From the NCBI GenBank assembly GCA_016875095.1, contig VGSG01000010.1:18551-82550 (forward strand): a stretch of 64,000 nucleotides of DNA. The letters run 5' to 3'. The notes under the pieces were generated by a model. That model saw only the letters and a program-made list of their open reading frames with translations. It was not told the DNA's origin and did no database searches. Source of the stretch: Deltaproteobacteria bacterium. Its GTDB lineage: Bacteria; Desulfobacterota; Desulfomonilia; Desulfomonilales; Desulfomonilaceae. Numbering within the stretch: position 1 is the stretch's first letter; every line of letters starts with the position of its first letter. The position numbers and the translations under genes were made by a program. Below are positions 1 through 8,137 of this stretch, piece by piece.

Positions 1-615
1 TTGGCCGGAGGTGGAATAATTGGCGTTCATGCAATCCGGCCTGAGTATGCCCATGTACGTGTAGATGGTCTTTTTCGAGAAGTTTACCGCACAATTATAG
101 TTCTGATACGCGTTCCGAGGATTGAGCAGCCACGCGTTGGGAAAGTCTTTCAACGTCATGGTTACCTCGTAAGAACGCCGCGGGTAACAGTCTGTGCCGT
201 AGGATTTGGCCGTCACTTGGATTTCTCGGCCTGCCACCAGATCCTCGATTACGTGGCCTCCGCCATACCGGAAGCGACCGGGGAAAACCTTGTTCAGGGG
301 ATCGTCTTCGCGGGTCTGTGTCACGCCGATGTAGCAATCCACCGCCGCCACTCCGGCATAGGCCTCCACGCCGTTCAGGAAGACTTTGCTGGCTCGAATG
401 CGTGGTTTTGTATGCCCGAAGTTCAGAAAAGCTCCGGAAGAGCACATGATTCCGAACGTCCCCGTGGTGACCACATCAACCTTGCGCGCTGCTTCCACAG
501 GGCCCACTTCTCTGGCGATGCCGATCATTTCTTCCGCGGTGACCACAACGGCCTCGCCGTCCTTAATCTTTTGGTTGATCTCGGCAATCGTTTTGTTAAC
601 CTGGAAATCGGCCAT
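1..615 (-). CDS. homocysteine biosynthesis protein (DUF39/HcyBio family), 3' end cut by the window
   Basis: The frame is open from an ATG at 615 to the window edge, giving 205 residues without a stop, so the C-terminus lies outside. A GGAGGT box sits five bases upstream of the ATG. The family (archaeal MA1821-type) is known for putting sulfur into L-aspartate semialdehyde to make homocysteine in anaerobes. The N-terminal part shows family landmarks: the GEAVVVTAEEM segment near residues 20-30, then TTGTFGIMCSSGAF around residues 50-63 with the conserved Cys58, and a second Cys in TDCYPRR near residue 134. In archaea the partner is a ferredoxin/NIL-domain protein; any such partner or fused domain here would be beyond the edge. 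The divergent gene at 769 shares the upstream region. The family call is secure; the exact substrate is inferred. Confidence 0.85.
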   Translation of the reverse strand, partial: MADFQVNKTIAEINQKIKDGEAVVVTAEEMIGIAREVGPVEAARKVDVVTTGTFGIMCSSGAFLNFGHTKPRIRASKVFLNGVEAYAGVAAVDCYIGVTQTREDDPLNKVFPGRFRYGGGHVIEDLVAGREIQVTAKSYGTDCYPRRSYEVTMTLKDFPNAWLLNPRNAYQNYNCAVNFSKKTIYTYMGILRPDCMNANYSTSGQ

Positions 616-768
616 GCTGAACCTCCGGCGCGGGGTATTCCCGTATTGCGGCATGGAGAAAAAGCTTACTCTTTCTTAGTCGATCGGTCAAGAATATCAA
701 CTTATACAAACAACTGTATTCGCCCGGCATATGCGCCGTAACATGCCGTGAGCAGAGGAGGCCGACCA

Positions 769-1128
769 ATGGAGGGGCGACTCTTACGGTTCGATGACAT
801 CCGTCAGGCCACAGTAGCCATTGACGAGGTTGGCTCGGGGAACAGCGCTTTCATGGCGACGCGCGCGGTTTACATGAACGTGTTGATTCGTAACGTGCCC
901 GGAGAGAAGGCTCGGTCCCTGAAACGGGTTTACAACGATATCGGCGCGGAGGTCGCTATCAGCAGCGACGCATACCAGGAACGGGAAGGCGCCGTCACAG
1001 ACTTGATCGTCATGGGCGCGCTGTATCACCATCGGGAAGCGCGGCGCATCCTGGCCGGCCATTCTGAGACACTCCCCTTGGTGCATTTGATTGAGTCGAT
1101 CACCGAGAACGCGCCGGAAATCGTGTAG
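769..1128 (+). CDS. hypothetical protein, 119 residues
   Basis: I do not recognise this family. The ATG at 769 is preferred over an in-frame GTG at 748 because an AGAGGAGG ribosome site lies just before it. The protein is soluble and mixed alpha/beta in character, with no signal peptide, Cys cluster or membrane segment. It contains a conserved-looking central stretch (ISSDAYQEREGAV, then VMGALYHHREARRIL). It is divergently transcribed from the homocysteine-biosynthesis gene with 153 bp between the two starts, so shared control is possible. It converges on the HtrA gene 90 bp downstream, with a GC-rich palindrome (1184-1200) between them. Confidence 0.6.
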   Translation: MEGRLLRFDDIRQATVAIDEVGSGNSAFMATRAVYMNVLIRNVPGEKARSLKRVYNDIGAEVAISSDAYQEREGAVTDLIVMGALYHHREARRILAGHSETLPLVHLIESITENAPEIV

Positions 1129-1183
1129 AAGTCCGTGCAAAGTGAACGAGCTTCCCCACCCTCCGCTTGCCTCCAATGAGTTC

Positions 1184-1200
1184 CCCCGCGCTCCGCGGGG
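1184..1200. repeat. GC-rich hairpin between convergent genes
   Basis: CCCCGCG (1184-1190) and CGCGGGG (1194-1200) form a 7-bp perfect stem with a CTC loop. No T-tract follows on either strand, so it is not a standard intrinsic terminator. Further GC-rich imperfect inverted repeats continue into the 3' end of the HtrA gene (about 1230-1330). Confidence 0.5.
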
Positions 1201-1218
1201 TCGCCAAATTCCACGGGA

Positions 1219-2238
1219 TTACAGTACACTGCCTCCTGGGGGCCTTCCGGGAGGATGGATCTGCCTCATGGGATCCTGCGGCGCGCGGGGAGCTTCCCGT
1301 TGCGAAGGTCTCTCGCCGAAACCTCGCGGGGTCGCGTTTTGCGGCGCGTGCTTGCCTGCCATGATTGCTTCAGCAGACTTCTTGACCGCGTTTATGGGTA
1401 TGGCGAACCCGATGCCGAGGAACCCCCTGCTGTCATTGTCGGTGACGATGGCCGTATTCATACCGATCACATGCCCATCGATGTTGACCAATGGCCCTCC
1501 GGAGTTACCCCGATTTATGGCCGCGTCCGTCTGAATGAAATCCTCCTCTTCCAAGATGCCCATTTTGGATCGGCCCTTCGCGCTGACGATCCCTGCGGTG
1601 ACGGTTTTTTCCAAGCCAAAGGGATTGCCGATGGCGAGCACCCAGTCGCCCACTTCAAGCGCGGTGGAATTGCCCAGCTTTGCGGAGGGAAGGTTCTGAC
1701 CGTCAATCTTCAGGACCGCCACATCGGTCTTCGGGTCCGCGCCGATGACCCGAGCGTTGTACTTCTTGTCTCCTGCAAGGGTGACTATTATCTGATCCGC
1801 TCCTCTAATCACATGCCGATTTGTCAGAATGTATCCGCGGGGATCAAAAATGAAGCCTGACCCCAGCCCTTGTTGTCGAAACTCACGGGGCTGTGTCCGC
1901 AACTGAAAGAACCGCCGAAGGAGCTCGTCCTGGAAGAAATGCCTGAAGAACGGGTCATTCATGAAAAAAGGGTCTTCTTCCACACCGGACCCGCGCGTTG
2001 TGATGGTTCGAACCGCGGAAATATTGACCACGGCCGGCTTGACCCCGCGTGAGATCTGGCGGAAAGAATCTTGGAGACTCCGAAGCCCTCCAACAGGGCC
2101 GGCTTGCCCGAACGCATCGGCAGCCTGCAAGGCCAGTCCGACTGCGAAAACGGCGCTGAACAGCCACACTGCGCCGATTACTGTGGGTCTGTTTTGAATG
2201 AGATGGTTCGTGGTAACTCGGTGTGCGATCAAAGCCAT
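1219..2238 (-). CDS. HtrA/Deg-type serine protease lacking PDZ domains
   Basis: This is a trypsin-like periplasmic protease, 339 residues. An N-terminal hydrophobic segment (about residues 19-42) would act as a signal peptide or anchor. The catalytic triad is visible: His142 in TNRHVI, Asp172 in KTDVAVL and Ser246 in GNSGGPL. The protease domain ends in the usual GIGFAIPINAVK motif. A typical HtrA (about 450-500 residues) then continues into one or two PDZ domains. Here there are only about 45 residues rich in Pro, Arg and Gly, encoded by palindromic GC-rich DNA, and then a stop. The start ATG has GAGAAGGTG upstream. The gene lies 128 bp downstream of the YhaN-like ATPase gene on the same strand. 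Protease identity is certain. Whether the missing PDZ is natural (as in some DegS-like or truncated homologs) or a recent truncation is open. Confidence 0.9.
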   Translation of the reverse strand: MALIAHRVTTNHLIQNRPTVIGAVWLFSAVFAVGLALQAADAFGQAGPVGGLRSLQDSFRQISRGVKPAVVNISAVRTITTRGSGVEEDPFFMNDPFFRHFFQDELLRRFFQLRTQPREFRQQGLGSGFIFDPRGYILTNRHVIRGADQIIVTLAGDKKYNARVIGADPKTDVAVLKIDGQNLPSAKLGNSTALEVGDWVLAIGNPFGLEKTVTAGIVSAKGRSKMGILEEEDFIQTDAAINRGNSGGPLVNIDGHVIGMNTAIVTDNDSRGFLGIGFAIPINAVKKSAEAIMAGKHAPQNATPRGFGERPSQREAPRAPQDPMRQIHPPGRPPGGSVL

Positions 2239-2366
2239 TCGTTCACCTTCTCCATAGAGACTTACTTCGTATTACTCGCCGTTGTTCCGCCTCACGCGCG
2301 GGCAGCCTCACCGATCTCTCTGACTATAGACAGCGAACCTCTTGGTTTGGATCTTCCGCCCTTCAA

Positions 2367-5318
2367 TCACGTTCCGGCATACCAACCCGATCTCTCCCCG
2401 AATAGTGTCGGGGAGAATCTTTCATTTCGTTGACCAAGATAGATCCGCTCGGCTTCTGGGGAGAAACAGGCCGCCACATGCGGGTGGCAGGTGAAAAAGA
2501 GGATCTGAACTCCTGTGCGCTGGGAGAATGCTTCCAGTTCAATGACAGAACGCTTCACGCGCTCGGGATCGAAATTGACGAGCACGTCGTCCATCACCAA
2601 AGGCGCAGGGGCTTCACCCACTCCGTAGACTTCGATATGCGCCAGTCTGAGGGCAAGATAGAGCTGTTCGAGAGCGCCACGACTCAGGCATTCTTCCGGA
2701 ACGATTGTTCCGTCGGCTCGTTCCGCGGTCACGCCACTTCCATCAAACGAAAAAAGTATCCGGTCAAATGAATCGCCGGTAATCGCTCTGAATATTTCCG
2801 AACCTCGCTCCAGAATTCGAGGGCGTCTCTCCGCCTCGTAGATCGACACGGTCTTGCTCAACAGACGCTCAGCGAGCCTCAGCACTATCCATTCCCGCGC
2901 CACGTCATTGAGCCGCGCCCGAAGCCGCTCTCTTTCAGCCAGCAACCTATCGGTGTCGTCACCGGATTCCAGAGCGTTCATTTCCCCGATCACCCGACCC
3001 CGCTCTTCAAGGAGCCCCCCAAGCTCTTCCTTGAGGAGAGCAATTCGCTGCTCAAGTTGCCCAGCCTCAGCCCTGGATTCGGCCCAGTGTATCGAGGTCG
3101 CCCAATGGAGCGGGTCTTCCTCCGCCGGTCCGCAGCGCTTCAGCTTTTCAACCAAGAAAGCTCTCTCCTGCTCCAGCGCCCTGAGCCGATCGTGTCGAAC
3201 CGCTTGCTTTCTGAACGAATCTTCATCTTCCACTCCGCCCGCCTTCAGCAGAGACGTCATACGAGCTTCCAGGTCGGCGATCATCCGCTGCTCACCACGC
3301 GCAAGCAGGTCATGCTCGGTCCGAAGTTCGGTGATTCTCCTTAGATCCTTCTTGAGACCCATCAGATGGCGATTCAGTTCCGCGGCTTCTTCCGGCTCCA
3401 AGTCCTCATCGATCCCTTTCTCACGCAGGAACCGGTGCCATTGGGCTTCTAATTGGACACCCTCATCCATGCGCCGGTCCAATGTCCTCTTCTGGGCCGC
3501 CATACGAATTCGTTCGGCGTCCAATTGCGCTTTGGTCTGTCTCAATGATTCCTCAACGCCCTTTCTTTTCCTGACCGCATCTTCTGCGATTACAGATCGC
3601 TGAACGGCAGCCGTGATTTCCTGCGCGCGTGCGGAAGGATTTCCAAGAACGGTCCCAGCGATCGCCGCCATTCGCGCTCTAGACTCTTTCCATTTTCGAA
3701 GCGTCTCCTTTTGGAGTCGCCGCACGGCTCTCATTTCCTTGGATACCCCGGCAATGCGGTGCTTCGCCTTTTCTTGTTGGCGCGAGACTCGTCGTTGTTG
3801 GGCTCGCCTGTTACCGAGGGTCGCGAAAGCGCCCGCGGGGCCCGCAATGGCCATGAAGAGCCCCACAGCGCGGAAGAGCCAGTTGTAGGACTCCGACCAA
3901 GAATCGGCCACGAGGACGAGCAATAAGCCCCCTGCAGTGGTAACAAACAATAGGATGGCGACTAGAATCCATGCCCATCCAGCTCCGCGGTCATGGGCAA
4001 GCGCTTCAAGCATCTCTGTGAGCCGCTTTGCCTCGTCGTCAAGTCTTGCCATCGCAGCCTTGCCCTCCGAAAACCGAAGAGCCCGATGCCTCGCGGTGGC
4101 CTGGTGATCTTTCCATTCGGAGACCAACGCACGCTGTTCAGGCGTCAGGAAATCGCGACAGGATTCACTCAGTTCGCGAGCAGCGTTCTCCCGGGCATCA
4201 ATCGTAGCCGCTAATTGCTTGCATTTCTCTTGAGCCGCCGCCACCTCCCGATTCGCCCGGCTCAATGCTTCGCGGCAAGTAACCCGTTGTTGACTGAATC
4301 GGTGGAGATCCTGGTCCGGAACAAGGGATGGGTCAAATGCTTCCAACCGTTCCCGAGTCCAGGCGGGCCCAAGCTGGGCCAGCTCATCATCAAGGCCCTT
4401 CAGCGCCTGCGCTATGCCCGTGGACCGATTCCTAGCGCCCTGCGCTGCTTTCCTGGCTTCGTCGAGCCTCTCGATGAGCTGTTCCAGCTTGACCAGACCC
4501 TGGGCAGGGAAAGCCCGAGCGTCCGACAGCGCTGAAATCTCCCTGTCTACGGCAGTTAGTCGAGCGCATTCCTCTTCGTGGCGGAGCACATCGCACAGGG
4601 ACCGAAGCTTCGCTTCCGCGTCCTCAATCTGATCGGAAAGCTCTTCCGCGCTGCGCGCGAGCTTCTCAAGGCGATTGACAAGTTCGTTGTGCCTCTTCGG
4701 TCTTTGGCAGCGGACCTTCATTTCTCGCTCCACCTCGCTCAGGCGAGTCATAACTGAAGCGACGGGACCGAGATCGCCGCTCGGTCGCGCGGTCAACGCC
4801 TTCATGCTGAGGCGGATCCGTCTCACGATCTCCAACGGATTCACCTTGGAGAAGCCCAAGGAAGTCCCCACGATCCTGCCCCGGAGCGTGGCACGGTCGA
4901 GATCTCGCAAGCCATCCAAATCGAATGCGAAAAGACGTTCGTCATTCGCGTTGGTTTCGTCTAATGAAATAGTCGAACTCAACGCGGAGGCCGCCGGGAC
5001 CCCATATTCGTCCCAAACGGTGAGAACGCCTTCTCGACGCTTCGGGGCCTCTTTTCTTTCGATGCGGAATCGACGACCGTCGCTTGCGCAGGCAGTGAGC
5101 CAGCCCGATCGAGGAAGCCCATCGGAACTCTCGTACACGTTGCTCGCTGCGTTTCGACGGCGGAAACCAAAGAGCACGCCGCGCGCGAACTCAGCCACCG
5201 TGCTCTTGCCGGCCTCGTTGGGGCCCACGATGACATTGGTCCCCGGTCCAAAGCCGTCTACGGTCAGATCTCGGCACGCGCCGAAACGTTCTATGTGGAT
5301 CCCTTCAATCCACGCCAC
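2367..5318 (-). CDS. YhaN-like AAA/SMC-type ATPase with central membrane hairpin
   Basis: This 983-residue protein has the split ABC/SMC ATPase arrangement. Walker A is at residues 32-40 (GPNEAGKST). Long Glu/Arg/Ala-rich coiled coils flank a centre, and a C-terminal Walker B (PLVMDDVLVNFD) is followed by a His-containing switch. In the middle there are two strongly hydrophobic segments (the stretch beginning WAWILVAILLF, and LFRAVGLFMAIAG) instead of the CxxC zinc hook of SbcC/Rad50. That combination is typical of YhaN-family proteins, so SbcC is a poorer name. The GTG start has GAGAGG six bases upstream. The gene follows the exonuclease gene by 50 bp on the same strand, so they are probably one transcript and one complex acting on DNA ends, possibly at the membrane. 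Confidence 0.85.
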   Translation of the reverse strand: MAWIEGIHIERFGACRDLTVDGFGPGTNVIVGPNEAGKSTVAEFARGVLFGFRRRNAASNVYESSDGLPRSGWLTACASDGRRFRIERKEAPKRREGVLTVWDEYGVPAASALSSTISLDETNANDERLFAFDLDGLRDLDRATLRGRIVGTSLGFSKVNPLEIVRRIRLSMKALTARPSGDLGPVASVMTRLSEVEREMKVRCQRPKRHNELVNRLEKLARSAEELSDQIEDAEAKLRSLCDVLRHEEECARLTAVDREISALSDARAFPAQGLVKLEQLIERLDEARKAAQGARNRSTGIAQALKGLDDELAQLGPAWTRERLEAFDPSLVPDQDLHRFSQQRVTCREALSRANREVAAAQEKCKQLAATIDARENAARELSESCRDFLTPEQRALVSEWKDHQATARHRALRFSEGKAAMARLDDEAKRLTEMLEALAHDRGAGWAWILVAILLFVTTAGGLLLVLVADSWSESYNWLFRAVGLFMAIAGPAGAFATLGNRRAQQRRVSRQQEKAKHRIAGVSKEMRAVRRLQKETLRKWKESRARMAAIAGTVLGNPSARAQEITAAVQRSVIAEDAVRKRKGVEESLRQTKAQLDAERIRMAAQKRTLDRRMDEGVQLEAQWHRFLREKGIDEDLEPEEAAELNRHLMGLKKDLRRITELRTEHDLLARGEQRMIADLEARMTSLLKAGGVEDEDSFRKQAVRHDRLRALEQERAFLVEKLKRCGPAEEDPLHWATSIHWAESRAEAGQLEQRIALLKEELGGLLEERGRVIGEMNALESGDDTDRLLAERERLRARLNDVAREWIVLRLAERLLSKTVSIYEAERRPRILERGSEIFRAITGDSFDRILFSFDGSGVTAERADGTIVPEECLSRGALEQLYLALRLAHIEVYGVGEAPAPLVMDDVLVNFDPERVKRSVIELEAFSQRTGVQILFFTCHPHVAACFSPEAERIYLGQRNERFSPTLFGERSGWYAGT

Positions 5319-5368
5319 CTAAAGCCTCTCACCACTGGATTTCGTCCACGCATAATCGGCATTTTGCC

Positions 5369-6661
5369 TCACGAAGCCTCGTCTAGGAACATGCGGGCGG
5401 CTACTCGTTGCGTCTCGACAAGGATCTCCTCGAAAGCATGGGGATCATCGCGCCAGCGTTGGGGATCCAAGTCCGGAGCAAGGTGGCGTTTCCACTGCCT
5501 CTTGGAAAGCTCCACTTCCAGATCGCGGAGCAGATCCTCCGCCAGATCCGGGTCTGACACTGCGCTACCGCTCAATCTGAGGAAACGCCCTAGCGCTCCC
5601 TTTTCCTCGGCCAGCCCATCCAGATCCAGGGCCATCCGCGTCCGGTCACGGAGAGACTCCAAGAAGACCGGCCGCGAGAGCTTTTCCAGACGTTCTGAGA
5701 GGGCCTGGCCGAACTCTTCCATCTCGTCCGGCGAGGAATATTTCCGGGAATCTCGTTGGCCCACGAGGTTGATCCTTACCACGAGCGCCTCCGCGTGCTC
5801 GTGATCATTGAGAAGGCCGATACATGCTTGTTCCGCGTTGCGAACCAGATCTACATCAGTTTCCAAGTCGCTCGCGTCCAATTCAAGCCTGTCCCACACC
5901 ACCGGCGCGACAGCCGCGAATCGTTCCACGGGCTGACTGTTCGGCTCAATGGAAACCACGGAGCAACCTCCCATGCCGGCCTCGTTCACGCTCGCGGGTT
6001 GACTGGCCCCCGCGTAAAGCGCCAAAGGGTCCCGGCAAAGAACCCCGTGTCTGTGCACATGCCCCAGACACCATACATCCATGCCCGCAGCCCGAAGATC
6101 GTGGAGCGAACAGGGCGCATAATCATCGTGGCCGGTCATTCCCGAAACGTTTGCGTGCAGAAGACCGATTGCCAGGGTCACTCCCGGCTCCCTTCGAAAG
6201 CTCCGTGCCAGGTTCACTTTCACCACGGGCGTGGGAAAGCTGGCGCCGTAGACCTTCACTGTCCCTCGGAGACCGGGTCGGTCCGGAGACACTCCGGAAG
6301 GCTCCGGGCCGAAAATGTGCAGCCCCGGCGCCTGTCGGAGATTCTCCGGAAAGGAGTCCAAAGGATCGTGATTCCCCAGAGCCATAAACATCGGTATTCC
6401 CGCCTCTTGAAGCGCTTCGACCCCTTCTTTGAACGCGAGCCGGGCCCTGAGAGGCGGGTTCGGACCGTGGAACACATCCCCACCCAAAGTGACGAAATCT
6501 GCCCGTTCATCGATCGCAATCCTCACAATCCTTTGCCACGCGACATATCCCGCCCGCAGACAGAGATCTCCCAGGGCCGGGCGAGAAGTCCGCAAACCGC
6601 TGAAGGGTCTACCAAGGTGAATATCGGCGGCATGAATGAATTTGATTGGAGACATGGTCAT
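5369..6661 (-). CDS. YhaO/SbcD-like DNA repair exonuclease (metallophosphoesterase)
   Basis: The 430-residue calcineurin-like phosphoesterase shows the ordered metal-binding motifs of Mre11/SbcD/YhaO nucleases: ADIHLG near the N-terminus, GGDVFHG, LGNHDP, a LLHANVSG His segment and the C-terminal GHVH in CLGHVHRHG. The C-terminal third (from about residue 270) is a helical capping domain, expected to contact the ATPase. Two ATGs are possible (6661 and 6655); neither has a strong ribosome site. It is the first gene of the pair with the YhaN-like ATPase. It is divergent from the lipocalin-like gene, so its promoter should lie between 6662 and 6827. Its role is inferred as DNA end processing or double-strand break repair. 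Confidence 0.88.
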   Translation of the reverse strand: MTMSPIKFIHAADIHLGRPFSGLRTSRPALGDLCLRAGYVAWQRIVRIAIDERADFVTLGGDVFHGPNPPLRARLAFKEGVEALQEAGIPMFMALGNHDPLDSFPENLRQAPGLHIFGPEPSGVSPDRPGLRGTVKVYGASFPTPVVKVNLARSFRREPGVTLAIGLLHANVSGMTGHDDYAPCSLHDLRAAGMDVWCLGHVHRHGVLCRDPLALYAGASQPASVNEAGMGGCSVVSIEPNSQPVERFAAVAPVVWDRLELDASDLETDVDLVRNAEQACIGLLNDHEHAEALVVRINLVGQRDSRKYSSPDEMEEFGQALSERLEKLSRPVFLESLRDRTRMALDLDGLAEEKGALGRFLRLSGSAVSDPDLAEDLLRDLEVELSKRQWKRHLAPDLDPQRWRDDPHAFEEILVETQRVAARMFLDEAS

Positions 6662-6827
6662 TGAAAGACGGGCATTTTCAGAAATAGAGCCACTGCAGGG
6701 CGACCGCGCTCAGTCGGACATCCTCTTTGACGGGGGAAGTTGTATCCTTCCACGTTGAGCTTGTCCAGAGGTGAAAATCGTATTAGGCTCAGGACCACCC
6801 AAACTTCATCCTTTGCTTGGAGGCGCA

Positions 6828-7928
6828 GTGGCCAGGTTTGTTACCCTATTGGCCGGCCTTTTCATAGCCTGCGGGCTGTGCGTGGCTATGGGTCAAGAGT
6901 TCGAATTCGCCAGAGCCGTTCCCGGTCGAACTCTGATCTTTCCTCAAGATCACGGGAAGCATCCCGATTTCCAGACTGAATGGTGGTATTTCACGGGCAA
7001 TCTTGTGTCAAGTGAAGGTCGACGCTGGGGCTTCCAGCTCACATTCTTCAGGCGAAGCATGTTCATCGACACGAGACAGCGGCAATCCCGCTGGGCGGTT
7101 CGAGACGTTTATCCGGCCCATTTTGCCGTTTCCGATTTGACCAACAGCCAATACTTCCACACGGAAATAATCTCGCGGGAAGGTCCGAACCTTGCCGGCG
7201 CGGCCCCGGATAGGCTGCAGGTCCGAGTCAGGGGATGGAGCGCGGAAGAAAAGGATGAAAAGATCCAACTCAGGGCGTTGGAAGCGGGTCATGGCGTTAA
7301 TTTGACTCTTGTTCCGGTCAAACCGCCGGTTCTTCACGGACAGGGAGGTTACAGCAAGAAGGCTGATCGAGAGGGCCAGGCGTCGCACTACTATTCACTC
7401 ACGCGGCTGGCAGCCACGGGATCGATCCTGTTCAGGGGTACCGCGTATAAGGTGGAGGGTTTGGCCTGGATGGACCACGAATTCGGGTCCGGTTTGCTCC
7501 AGCCGGACCAAGTCGGCTGGGATTGGTTCAGCCTGCAACTGGATGACGGAACCGAGCTCATGATCTTCTACCTGAGGAGGAAAGACGGCGCCCGCGAGCC
7601 CGTGTTCGGCACCTTTGTAGAAACGGACGGTCAGTCGCTGGACCTGCAAGGGCGTGAGATCGTGGTGACTTCTACCGGCGCATGGCAGAGCCCCCACACC
7701 CGCGCGACCTATCCATCGGGGTGGCGAATCCGGATTCCGAGTCTCGAACTGAGCCTCGATGTCGATCCCGCGCTCAAAGATCAGGAGTTCTCCGGCGAGC
7801 AAACTACAGAAGTCTCTTATTGGGAAGGCGCAGTCACAGTACGTGGCGCTCGTGCGGGAAAGGCAATTGGAGGAAGAGGTTACACGGAGCTGACCGGGTA
7901 CGCCAAGCCGATGGCCGGTCAGCTCTGA
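6828..7928 (+). CDS. secreted AttH/CrtC-like lipocalin-type hydrolase
   Basis: The protein contains the landmark WWYFTGNL motif close to the mature N-terminus, followed by GFQLTFFR and, later, WMDHEFGS and GWDWFSLQLDDG. These place it in the COG5621 / AttH / carotenoid 1,2-hydratase-like family of two lipocalin-type barrels. Members often accompany an AttEFG ABC transporter, which is absent here. An upstream in-frame GTG at 6771 exists, but the GTG at 6828 has TTGGAGG just before it and gives a clean signal peptide (hydrophobic core LLAGLFIACGLCVAM, cleavage near GQE), so it is preferred; length is then 366 residues. Substrate unknown. Confidence 0.82.
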   Translation: MARFVTLLAGLFIACGLCVAMGQEFEFARAVPGRTLIFPQDHGKHPDFQTEWWYFTGNLVSSEGRRWGFQLTFFRRSMFIDTRQRQSRWAVRDVYPAHFAVSDLTNSQYFHTEIISREGPNLAGAAPDRLQVRVRGWSAEEKDEKIQLRALEAGHGVNLTLVPVKPPVLHGQGGYSKKADREGQASHYYSLTRLAATGSILFRGTAYKVEGLAWMDHEFGSGLLQPDQVGWDWFSLQLDDGTELMIFYLRRKDGAREPVFGTFVETDGQSLDLQGREIVVTSTGAWQSPHTRATYPSGWRIRIPSLELSLDVDPALKDQEFSGEQTTEVSYWEGAVTVRGARAGKAIGGRGYTELTGYAKPMAGQL

Positions 7929-7955
7929 TGCAGGCCATGAAAGCGGCTTCAAAGC

Positions 7956-8038
7956 GTGGGAGTTTTAGTCGGAGTTTCCAAGGAGGGCCCTTTTTGCAAG
8001 AAGGGCCCTTCCCAGATCCCTCCCCCAAGAACTCCCAC
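7956..8038. repeat. nested inverted-repeat element in intergenic DNA
   Basis: A 9-bp perfect outer stem, GTGGGAGTT (7956-7964) with AACTCCCAC (8030-8038), encloses a second hairpin of AGGGCCCTT type (about 7984-7992 and 8001-8010, each containing the palindrome GGGCCC) around a TTTGCAAG loop. No T-tract follows the outer stem. It lies just after the lipocalin-like gene and could be an mRNA-stabilising or terminating structure, or a small dispersed palindromic repeat. Only one copy was noticed in this window. Confidence 0.5.
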
Positions 8039-8137
8039 CTTATGTAAGCGCTCCCAGCGCCTGCGAGACAGGACATCAGGAGCAACCCTCAGATTACTTA
8101 ACGCAATCCCGAAAAAGACCGTATGTCCGAATAACTG

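Noticed and set aside
1..741. Long plus-strand open frame of 246 codons at the left edge
   Set aside because: It is the antisense shadow of the homocysteine-biosynthesis gene, which has family motifs and a good ribosome site.
1219..2238. Frameshift as the cause of the missing PDZ domain in the HtrA protein
   Set aside because: No PDZ-like coding sequence was recognised in other frames between 1129 and 1300, so a simple frameshift does not explain it; deletion, replacement or natural absence remain.
2367..6661. Naming the nuclease-ATPase pair SbcD-SbcC
   Set aside because: The ATPase lacks the zinc-hook CxxC and has a membrane hairpin instead, so YhaO/YhaN-like is the better call.
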